NCBI GenBank assembly: GCA_024692715.1
Contig: JAILMH010000014.1
Location: 1-64,000 of the forward strand
DNA from: Lachnospiraceae bacterium
GTDB lineage: Bacteria; Bacillota; Clostridia; Lachnospirales; Lachnospiraceae
DNA: 64,000 bases
Direction: 5' to 3'
The notes beneath the pieces were generated by a model, which searched no databases, was not told the origin of the DNA, and saw only the letters and a list, made by a program, of their open reading frames with translations. The position numbers were made by a program, and so were the translations under genes. Below are positions 1 to 7,835 of the stretch, in pieces. Numbering within the stretch: position 1 is the stretch's first letter; each line of letters begins with the position of its first letter.

Positions 1-309
1 AACAAAATGACCTCTATCGATAAAATCCTTCATAAGACCTGACACATTACTTGCATAGGTTGGTGTCCCCAGGATTATTCCATCCGCTTCCGCTATAAGC
101 TCGGATAACTTCTCTGCATCATCTCGTATACAGCAATGTCCAGTCCTGTAGCAGGAGCAACATCCCAGACAGTGGGCCATCTCAATCTCAGCAAGACTCA
201 CAAAGTCAACCTTCACACCACTATCTAGCAGTTCCTTTTCCAACACATGTAATGTAGTTGCTGTAATACCCTGATTTCTTGGACTTCCATTTATTATTAT
301 GACTTTCAT
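1..309 (-). CDS. NADPH-dependent FMN reductase/flavodoxin-like protein (partial, runs off left edge)
   Basis: Reverse-strand translation from an ATG at ~309 reads MKVIIINGSPRNQGIT...; the GSPR FMN-binding start and C-rich CLGCCSCYRTGHCC segment are typical of flavodoxin-family reductases. Confidence 0.75.
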   Translation of the reverse strand, partial: MKVIIINGSPRNQGITATTLHVLEKELLDSGVKVDFVSLAEIEMAHCLGCCSCYRTGHCCIRDDAEKLSELIAEADGIILGTPTYASNVSGLMKDFIDRGHFV

Positions 310-323
310 CTTCCTACACCCCG

Positions 324-854
324 TCACACTTCAATTAATTCTCTCATCCTATCATTCACAAAATGAGCCAGTTTATGAGCCAGTTTCAAATTAAGCATCA
401 TAAAAAGAATACTCACAATTATGATTAGAATTGTTACCGTATTAAACATCATCACCCACGTACATCTAAGAAGAATATTCACGCTGACAGGTAAACATAT
501 AAGACTCGTAACAAAACTTGGAATATATTTCCTAAGATAAATCGTTTGTCCAATATGAATTATGAAATGTCCCGCAAGCGCAAGGAACAGTCCGTACCAC
601 ATAGAAATAAGCACCTTATTGGGAAAATAATATGCCAGCAGGCTCACTCCAAAAAAAGGAATAAACTCTTCGTAAACAGCTGCTGCAAAGCCTTCCGTCT
701 TAAAGTTCCGATATGCCTTCATGACTCTCGGAAATCTATCATATAGATCAGGATTCTTCTTAAAAAAATATCCAAATCCTACCACTTCCTCCATATCATG
801 AAATATAAATATAATTGGTAATAGTAAAATATATTCTTTCATAAAGCCCTCCAA
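324..854 (-). CDS. HXXEE-domain membrane protein
   Basis: 176 aa hydrophobic ORF with an N-terminal HDMEE motif matching the HXXEE family. Confidence 0.65.
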   Translation of the reverse strand: MEGFMKEYILLLPIIFIFHDMEEVVGFGYFFKKNPDLYDRFPRVMKAYRNFKTEGFAAAVYEEFIPFFGVSLLAYYFPNKVLISMWYGLFLALAGHFIIHIGQTIYLRKYIPSFVTSLICLPVSVNILLRCTWVMMFNTVTILIIIVSILFMMLNLKLAHKLAHFVNDRMRELIEV

Positions 855-1009
855 TTACACACTTGTGTAACTTGTATCTTTATGATACTCTTGATTGGTA
901 TTTCCGTAAACACATCTAGAGAAAGTTACTCAATCTTGTAAATATGTGTAAGTTCATATCACAAGGAAATGATTACTGTAATCTACAAAAATAAAGGACA
1001 AACTATATT

Positions 1010-1744
1010 ATGAAAAAACATTTAATCCGTGCTGTACTATATCTTCTGGGGATTGTAGTTCTTGCATTCGGTATAGTGCTTAATACAAAGGCATCGCTGG
1101 GAGTATCTTCCATAATTACAATCTAATATTCCATCGCTCACATATGGAATCTTAACTTTGCTAATACATCACTGGTTATGTATTCCTCATTTGTTATTAT
1201 AGAAATGATTCTCCGTGGAATAAGAAAAGAGAAAAGAGAGTTTTGGCTTTCTATACTTCAGATTCCATTCAGTATAGTCTTCACAAGATTCATGAATATA
1301 TTTGACAATATGCTTCCGGATTTTAAGACTGCTTATGACGGAGCATTCTGGGGTTCTATCGGTGGAAGATTCGTCGTACTTCTTGCCGCTATACTTCTTA
1401 CAGGTTGGGGCGTCGTCCTGACAGTTAATCCAAGACTCGTCCCAAATCCAGCAGACGGAATCGTCCACACCATATCTGAATGCATTGGTAAAAGTATGGG
1501 ACTTACAAAAAATATATTCGACATCTCCTGCGTTGCCATAACGTGCATACTCTGTCTTATAGCAAATGGAAAGATTATCGGAGTTGGTATCGGAACAATC
1601 GCTTCAATGCTGCTTATCGGAAGAGTTATCGCTATCACAAATCATTTTGTTAAAACACCTATGGAACAAGCCATGGGTTTAACAAAAGCTAACACTAAAA
1701 AAGATGACACTAAAAAAACTAATACTAAAACAACAAATAAATAA
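1010..1744 (+). pseudogene. YczE/YitT-like integral membrane protein interrupted by an in-frame TAA
   Basis: ATG at 1010 reads MKKHLIRAVLYLLGIVVLAFGIVLNTKASLGVSSIITI*YSIAHIWNLNFANTSLVMYSSF..., in frame with the 1178-1744 ORF; the only interruption is TAA at 1124-1126. Confidence 0.7.
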
Positions 1745-1762
1745 AACAACCAGGAGCATATT

Positions 1763-2116
1763 ATGAATAAGTCTTTAAACCCCTCTTCCATAAGATCAAA
1801 AAAAGAGATCACCAATGCATTACTTAAACTAATGCAGGATCACTCTTATTCTGAGATATCTGTAAAGCAGATTGTCCTTGATACACCTCTGGAAAGAAAA
1901 ACATTTTACAATAACTTTTCTTCCAAAGATGATGTTCTGGATGCTATTATATCTAACGCGATACATGAATATGTAGTTGCACTGACTTCGGCTCCGGATG
2001 GTCCCCTTTCAGTAATCTTTGAATTCTGCGATAAGAATAGAGAACTACTTTGACTACTTCATAAGAATAATCTTCTCTACCTGCTTTTACTAAAACTAAA
2101 TAAAGTAATCCCAGAG
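1763..2116 (+). pseudogene. TetR/AcrR-family regulator, truncated by an internal TGA and by the IS end
   Basis: N-terminal TetR HTH (ITNALLKLMQDHSYSEISVKQIVLDTPLERKTFYNNFSSKDDVL). TGA at 2051-2053; the frame continues as LLHKNNLLYLLLLKLNKVIPE until the IS boundary at ~2117. Confidence 0.7.
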
Positions 2117-2290
2117 GTGAACTACTCCGACTTATAGAAGTCGGAGCTTCCTGCTTCAACCACTACTGCGCTGGCTACGATGATACGTAACGGCTCGTCT
2201 TACACAGTGTCCACAGGCGTATAAGTTTGGGCTATTCCATCCCTACTGTCATATTTAGTTTCAGGCTACCTCAGTCAGTAGTCGTAATCC
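2117..2290 (-). ncRNA. Putative omega (right-end) RNA overlapping the tnpB 3' end and IS right end
   Basis: Position-based inference: TnpB guide RNAs come from the tnpB 3' end/RE. A GC-containing structured stretch and terminal hairpin are present. Confidence 0.45.
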
Positions 2291-3400
2291 TTCGTTTAGA
2301 ATGTTGATAGCAGCGTTCTGGTCACGGTTTATTGTGAGTCCGCAATCACATTTCATTGTACGGTTTTTCAAATCTTTCATCTCTGGATGGAGTTTTCCGC
2401 AACAATGACAGATTTGAGATGATGGATACCATTTATCTATTTTAATCAGATATTTGTTCCTATCGGATAACTTATATTCAAGTAGATTCAGGAACATTCC
2501 GTATCCATTATCGAGAGTGGCTCTGCCGTTACCAAAACCTTTGTTAGACATAGACTTCATGTTTAAGGATTCTACGCATACAACATCATACTGATTGGCT
2601 ATCTCAGTAGATATTTTATGTAGATTATCTAAACGCTGATTAGCAACATGTCTATGGATTTTATTGACCTTACGGAGCTGCTTCATGTAGTTATTGGACT
2701 TTACCTCATGTTTCTTAGAACCCTGCATGCGTGATAACTTGCGCTGTGCTTTAGCAAGCTTGTCATGACTCTCACGATAATACTTGTGATTAGTTCCTAC
2801 GTTACCGTTGCTATCTACATATAAGCCATCAGAGGCATAGTCTAACCCAATAGCATTAGTTTTATCAGCCTTATAAGGATTTAAGACATTCTCAAACTCA
2901 AAAAGGATAGAGATATAATACTTACCATCAGATTCCTGCGATACAGTAGCTGACTTAATTACCCAACTATCATCAGGGATACGATGAATAACAACTTTTA
3001 CCTTTCCAATCTTAGGGAGTTTAATATAATTATTGTCTATGATAGCTACAGTTCCCTTTTGATTGTTTGTGGTATAGGATTTACGGCTATGCTTCGCAGA
3101 CTTGAATTTAGGAAATCCGTTTTTCTTTTTGCGGGATTTACTAAATGTATTGCGAAATGCCGCCTGTAAATCCATCTGTTTGTTAGCAAGAGCGAGACTG
3201 TCAACCTCTTTGAGATATGGATAGTCTTTCTTGTATTTAGCGGGTGTGACGGTAGGAAACTTACCAGTTAGCTTATAACCTTCAATCTTATCAGAAAGCA
3301 TAAGATTGTAGACCTTACGGCAACAGCCAAAGGTTTTAGCAAACATAATACTTTGTTCAGTTGTGGGGTATACTCTGTACTTGATTGCTTTGTTTGCCAT
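2261..3400 (-). CDS. tnpB: IS605 OrfB / TnpB RNA-guided nuclease
   Basis: 379 aa; RuvC-like acidic residues in GLDYASDG, VCVESLNMK and NRDQNAAINI; zinc finger CHCCGK...CDCG. Confidence 0.92.
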   Translation of the reverse strand: MANKAIKYRVYPTTEQSIMFAKTFGCCRKVYNLMLSDKIEGYKLTGKFPTVTPAKYKKDYPYLKEVDSLALANKQMDLQAAFRNTFSKSRKKKNGFPKFKSAKHSRKSYTTNNQKGTVAIIDNNYIKLPKIGKVKVVIHRIPDDSWVIKSATVSQESDGKYYISILFEFENVLNPYKADKTNAIGLDYASDGLYVDSNGNVGTNHKYYRESHDKLAKAQRKLSRMQGSKKHEVKSNNYMKQLRKVNKIHRHVANQRLDNLHKISTEIANQYDVVCVESLNMKSMSNKGFGNGRATLDNGYGMFLNLLEYKLSDRNKYLIKIDKWYPSSQICHCCGKLHPEMKDLKNRTMKCDCGLTINRDQNAAINILNEGLRLLTEVA

Positions 3401-3797
3401 CTTTCTTACTTTGAGATTGAATGTATTGCTTGATAATGTCTACTGTAGCTCCGCCCGTGGTCAGTAGACAAAAACTCTGCGACCAGAACATCTCTTTCCA
3501 TAGAGATTGACGTATTTGAGGAAACTCTTTTTTGATAAGCCTGCTACTTGCAGATTTATATGCATTTATAAATTTGCTTATCTCTGTATTAGGCTGTCCT
3601 CGGAACAAGATATGTACATGGTCAATATCATGATTCCATTCCTCTAACGTAATGTTATACGCAGGGGTAATCTTCTCGAAAATCTCTTTGAGACGATTTG
3701 AGATTTTATCATTTATCACCTTATTGCGGTACTTCACGCACATGATAAGGTGATAGTGTAACATGAATACTGAATGATTATTTGTATCTAATTGCAT
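3357..3797 (-). CDS. tnpA: IS200-like Y1 transposase TnpA
   Basis: 146 aa; HUH motif HVHILF and catalytic-Tyr context IIKQYIQSQ; overlaps the tnpB start. Confidence 0.9.
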   Translation of the reverse strand: MQLDTNNHSVFMLHYHLIMCVKYRNKVINDKISNRLKEIFEKITPAYNITLEEWNHDIDHVHILFRGQPNTEISKFINAYKSASSRLIKKEFPQIRQSLWKEMFWSQSFCLLTTGGATVDIIKQYIQSQSKKDGKQSNQVQSIPHN

Positions 3798-3960
3798 TGT
3801 ATTTATAACCTTTTTGATATATACGACTGATTTGTAATTAGATTATAATGCTATAAGACACAAAAGTCAAGAAAACGCCGTGTTTATCGCAATTCATCCC
3901 AACACCTACGCTTACGCTTAGAGGTGGGGGATTTCTTGCTCACGGCGTGTTAAAATAAAA

Positions 3961-4000
3961 AACGGGCCGCCTTTCCTGAAATAGGGAAAAGTGACCCGTT
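3961..4000 (-). terminator. Rho-independent terminator downstream of the CsoR-family gene
   Basis: AACGGGCCGCCTTTCC...GGAAAAGTGACCCGTT imperfect hairpin followed on the minus strand by TTTTTTATTTTAA. Confidence 0.7.
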
Positions 4001-4021
4001 ATCTTTATTCGTGATTGTTAT

Positions 4022-4321
4022 TTACTGCATATTTGCAAATCTTTCTATCGCTTTCGTAAAATTCTTTATCTCTGCTTCATCGCCCTTCTCAAACGCATCC
4101 CGGACACAATGATTTATATGCCCTTCAAGGACGATCTGGCCGCATTTATTAAGTGCAGACTTTGCAGCATTTATCTGAGATAATATATCTTCGCACGGTA
4201 CATCCTCATCCACCATACGGTTGATCGCATTTACCTGACCAATAATTTTATTCAATCTTCTATGCAGATTTTCTGAATCCATACACTGCTTCACGTCACC
4301 TATGACCTCCGTTATTTCCAT
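4022..4321 (-). CDS. CsoR/FrmR-family metal-sensing repressor (DUF156)
   Basis: 99 aa helical protein, LHRRLNKIIGQVNAINRMVDEDVPCEDIL...EGHINHCVRD with conserved C-H-C residues. Confidence 0.85.
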   Translation of the reverse strand: MEITEVIGDVKQCMDSENLHRRLNKIIGQVNAINRMVDEDVPCEDILSQINAAKSALNKCGQIVLEGHINHCVRDAFEKGDEAEIKNFTKAIERFANMQ

Positions 4322-4387
4322 AAGCCCATAAAAATGGAATATACGAATACTCTAGCCGAAACACGCCTATATGTCAAATAATGGATC

Positions 4388-5425
4388 TTATAATCTGTCA
4401 AGCACTTCGGCAAGCTTTTCTATCTGTTCCGTTGTTGTTGCCCAACTGGTGCAGAAACGTACCACCATATGTGCTTCGTCATAAGGCTCCCATCTGCTGT
4501 ATATGACCTCTTCCTCATCAAGCTTTAAGAGCTTACTGTTCTCCATTATTATGAACTGCTGATTTGTGGGAGAATTCATGAAAAACTTATAATTTCTCTC
4601 AGCAAAGATCTTTTTCAATTCCTCAGCTCGTTCAATGGCATTTTTAGCGATATTAAAATAAAGATCATCTGTAAATAAGGTGTCAAACTGAATTCCGTTT
4701 AATCGTCCCTTTGCAAGAAGCGCTCCATGCTCCTTGATCATTGTAACAAAATGCTTCGGTGAATTTCCCTTAGGAAATACCACCGCTTCTCCGCAGAGTG
4801 CGCCGACCTTTGTTCCGCCTATATAAAATACATCCGTAAGCTCAGCTATATCCTTGATCGTAACATCTGTATCCTTGCTCATGAGACCATATCCGAGTCT
4901 CGCTCCATCAAGGAAAAGCGGGAGTTTCCATTTTCCGCACACCTCACTTATTGCTTTGAGTTCTGTTTTTGTATAGAGTGTTCCGAACTCAGTCGGATGG
5001 CTTATATACACCATTCCCGGAAAGACCATATGCTCATGGTCAGAATCCGCATAAAAGCCGGCCACATATTTATCAAGTTCTTCTGCATCCATCTTTCCCT
5101 CATGGGCCGGAAGCGCAAGAACCTTATGTCCTGTAAATTCGATCGCACCTGCCTCATGCACATTGACATGACCTGTCTGCACCGAAACCACGCCTTCATA
5201 CATTTTAAGCATAGAATCAATCACAGTCTGATTTGTCTGTGTACCGCCTGTCAGAAAGAAAATATCTGCCTCTTTTCTGCCGATGATACTGCGTATCTTA
5301 TCCTTCGCAGACTCAGTATATATGTCTGTTCCATATCCTGTTGTCTGCTCAAGATTTGTTTTTGACAATGCCTCTAATATCTTCGGGTGGCATCCTTCTG
5401 TGTAATCGCTGGCGAAATTCATCAT
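4388..5425 (-). CDS. Low-specificity L-threonine aldolase / beta-eliminating lyase family (PLP)
   Basis: 345 aa; MNFASDYTEGCHPKILEAL, FLDGARLGYGL and the PLP-Lys context DVFYIGGTKVGALCGEA. Confidence 0.85.
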   Translation of the reverse strand: MMNFASDYTEGCHPKILEALSKTNLEQTTGYGTDIYTESAKDKIRSIIGRKEADIFFLTGGTQTNQTVIDSMLKMYEGVVSVQTGHVNVHEAGAIEFTGHKVLALPAHEGKMDAEELDKYVAGFYADSDHEHMVFPGMVYISHPTEFGTLYTKTELKAISEVCGKWKLPLFLDGARLGYGLMSKDTDVTIKDIAELTDVFYIGGTKVGALCGEAVVFPKGNSPKHFVTMIKEHGALLAKGRLNGIQFDTLFTDDLYFNIAKNAIERAEELKKIFAERNYKFFMNSPTNQQFIIMENSKLLKLDEEEVIYSRWEPYDEAHMVVRFCTSWATTTEQIEKLAEVLDRL

Positions 5426-5514
5426 TTTAGCCTGACCTCCAACTGAATCAAATGTTTTGCTCTATATTTTAATGTGCGATTCAATTTTAATCAACATTTT
5501 TCTTTTGCAATTTA

Positions 5515-5551
5515 TAAGAGACAGAGAACCCTTTCAGGTTCCCTGCCTCTT
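5515..5551 (-). terminator. Terminator-like hairpin after the iron-sulfur flavoprotein gene
   Basis: AAGAGGCAGGGAACCTGAAAGGGTTCTCTGTCTCTT long imperfect inverted repeat; T-tract is weak. Confidence 0.5.
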
Positions 5552-5607
5552 ATGTTTGATCTGTTTATTTAATGTGTGTTGTTGTGTGTTATTTAAATTC
5601 CGGATGA

Positions 5608-6588
5608 TTATGCCTTTACAAGCTCTTTTTCAGTCTCGGCAGACTCCATTGCAGGATAAATAGGTTTAATGAAATCCCTATATTTTGCCTTACGTGTCTT
5701 GAACTCATCGCTGTTCTTCTTAAGCTCATCAAGACGGCCCTCATTGTACTGAATATCCTCACCGTGTTTCATTTTTCCGCTGATGGTATCGTGTGCAAGT
5801 GCATACTGCTCCTCAGGGTAGTTAATGACGATCTTGCCGTCTCTTACCTCAAGCTCACCCTCCATACCGCAGAGTCCACATATAGCATGTGTTGTACCCG
5901 GCTCGATATAGAAGTTATTCATATGGCAGTGAGGACATACGCCTTCAGGTCCCTGCCACTTTGCATTCGGGATATCCTCTGCAGCCTTTGCAAGATTAAT
6001 ACCGATCTGATGAGCACGTGCAAGTGCCTCATCATCCATAAGAATTGTCTTTGACCATTGGAATTTATCATTGTCAATGACCTTCCACATAGGGCTCATT
6101 GCAAGCATTCCGTGGTCCATCTGTACAAGTGAGCCCCAGTCAGAGCCGCCTACAGCCATGAATGAGATCACCTTATCCTTCATGAAGCGAGGGTCGATAC
6201 CCTTTCCTCCGTTCTTCTTGTTAAGTTCATCTGCGATCATAAGATTTCCGCGATCCATAGATGGTCCGAAACGATCACAGATAGTGTGAATGATACCCGG
6301 AACACCGTTTTCAAAGATCGGTGATGTCATAATGATTCCATCAGCATCAAGCATCTTATTAAGTACCCAAAGGAAATCATCCTTCTGAACACAGATTCTG
6401 CCCTTTCCGCCCATCATAGCCTTTACACATGCGATACAGCCTGTGCAGCTCTTGATGGTGATGTTATGGTGAAGGTTGATGAACTCGATCTCAGCTCCTG
6501 CCTCCTTAGCACCCATAAGTGCTTCCTTACACATTGCATCATTAGAACCATTAAGTGTTCCGGATGAAATTCCTAATACTTTAGCCAT
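5608..6588 (-). CDS. Iron-sulfur flavoprotein / NADPH-dependent FMN reductase with C-terminal Cys motifs
   Basis: 326 aa; flavodoxin-like N-terminus MAKVLGISSGTLNGSN, CTGCIACVKAMMGGKGRICVQKDD, plus a CPHCH...CGLCG zinc-ribbon-like region. Confidence 0.8.
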   Translation of the reverse strand: MAKVLGISSGTLNGSNDAMCKEALMGAKEAGAEIEFINLHHNITIKSCTGCIACVKAMMGGKGRICVQKDDFLWVLNKMLDADGIIMTSPIFENGVPGIIHTICDRFGPSMDRGNLMIADELNKKNGGKGIDPRFMKDKVISFMAVGGSDWGSLVQMDHGMLAMSPMWKVIDNDKFQWSKTILMDDEALARAHQIGINLAKAAEDIPNAKWQGPEGVCPHCHMNNFYIEPGTTHAICGLCGMEGELEVRDGKIVINYPEEQYALAHDTISGKMKHGEDIQYNEGRLDELKKNSDEFKTRKAKYRDFIKPIYPAMESAETEKELVKA

Positions 6589-6671
6589 TTTAATACTTTC
6601 TCCTTTTTCATTCGCTTAGTCATGGCCTGAGGATTATCAGGCCACCGTTGCCCATACGGGTCTTTTTATTC

Positions 6672-7835
6672 TCAGAAACGTCCAACCCTGGTGAGTTTCT
6701 TAGGAAGTTTGATAGAACCATCATTAAGTACGATCGCATCCTCGTCACAGGCTTCGACACACTTGCCGCAGGCACTGCACATATCCGGATCGATCATATA
6801 GATAAATTTCTTTTTGCCCTCGATCGCCATCTCATCACACTCGTCCTCGCAGCCTCCGCATCCTGTGCAAAGTGTAGGATCAATGCAGTATGACTTCTTT
6901 GAAAATGCTGCACAGACACCTGCGCTGCACTTCTTTCTGACAATGTGCTCCTCAAATTCATCTCTAAAAGCTTCAACTGCACTGACAGCTGTGAGCGCCA
7001 TGTTCTGACCAAATGAACAGAACGCCCCGATGTTGATGAGCGGGCCTATATCATTGACCATATCAAGGTCTTCTTTTTTGCCTTTTCCAAGTGAGATATC
7101 GTTAAATATCTCTGAAAGATGCCATGAACCTTCACGACAGAGAACACACTTGGCACAGGAAAGCTCCTTTGCCCTTGTCAATGTCCTGGCAGCCTCAGAT
7201 ACCATACAGCATTTTTCCGTGTAAAGAGTTATGCTGTCTGAAAGGTAAGAATATTCGATCCGGAATTCCTTTGAAGCCATGAATTTACCACTTACTCCGC
7301 CGAAGAGATATCCCTTTGCTTCGCCAAGCTCCGCAAAAGAATCTATCGGACAGACCATGAGACTGCATTTTCCTGCTTCATTAAGGCAGATAAGCTTCAC
7401 TTCTGTATTAAGACCTGCAAGCCTTAAAAGTGTTTCTGCGTCAGTAATGACTTCAGCTCTTCCATCCATTCCCTGAGAAGTAAATTCTTTATATAAAGGC
7501 TCTGAACGGAGCTCACCTCTCTCCAGCAGTCTTCCGACCGCTGACTCTTCCCTTAATACAGGGTTGGGATCATGTTCTATCACCTTTGCACCTTCGATTT
7601 CAAAATCAATAGATGCAGGCTTCAGTAAAATAAGCTCTTCAGCCTTAATTTTTTCTGAAAGAGACTTGAAAGCCTCCTTAAGCTCACTTCCGTATTTTCC
7701 GACGATCAGGCTGCTCAAGCAGTTTTCCGGATCATCACAGGAAAGATTCAGGATAAGTCTGGCATTTTCATGCTCCGATGCATCAGCTATAAGTGCATCC
7801 ATATCCACGCCGTTTTTATTAAATACCTTCATCAC
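6672..7835 (-). CDS. NuoF-related Fe-S protein (SLBB/4Fe-4S domain + two C-terminal ferredoxin clusters)
   Basis: 387 aa; CAKCVLCREGSWHLSEIF, ICSFGQN-like segment and two CxxCxxC ferredoxin motifs (CTGCGGCEDECDE, CSACGKCVEACDE). No GRGGAGFPTG FMN-binding motif. Confidence 0.75.
   Translation of the reverse strand: MMKVFNKNGVDMDALIADASEHENARLILNLSCDDPENCLSSLIVGKYGSELKEAFKSLSEKIKAEELILLKPASIDFEIEGAKVIEHDPNPVLREESAVGRLLERGELRSEPLYKEFTSQGMDGRAEVITDAETLLRLAGLNTEVKLICLNEAGKCSLMVCPIDSFAELGEAKGYLFGGVSGKFMASKEFRIEYSYLSDSITLYTEKCCMVSEAARTLTRAKELSCAKCVLCREGSWHLSEIFNDISLGKGKKEDLDMVNDIGPLINIGAFCSFGQNMALTAVSAVEAFRDEFEEHIVRKKCSAGVCAAFSKKSYCIDPTLCTGCGGCEDECDEMAIEGKKKFIYMIDPDMCSACGKCVEACDEDAIVLNDGSIKLPKKLTRVGRF

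Larger units (their letters stand above)
2117..3945 (-). mobile_element. IS200/IS605-family insertion sequence (tnpA + tnpB with subterminal hairpins)
   Basis: RE hairpin on minus strand GCTCCGACTTCTATAAGTCGGAGTAGTTCAC ending at ~2117; LE hairpin CCCCCACCTCTAAGCGTAAGCGTAGGTGTTGGG at ~3896-3930; tnpA and tnpB lie between. The exact left boundary is approximate. Confidence 0.85.

Noticed and set aside
1178-1744. Treating the 188-aa ORF as a complete gene
   Set aside because: Sequence upstream in the same frame encodes the expected first TM segment of the family, so this is the downstream part of an interrupted gene.
2051-2053. TGA in the TetR gene as selenocysteine or other recoding
   Set aside because: TetR regulators do not use Sec, no SECIS-like hairpin is evident, and the gene is truncated by an IS shortly after.
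4388-5425. Threonine aldolase as the last gene of the ACP operon
   Set aside because: A ~180-bp gap with a terminator-like hairpin separates it from the iron-sulfur flavoprotein gene.
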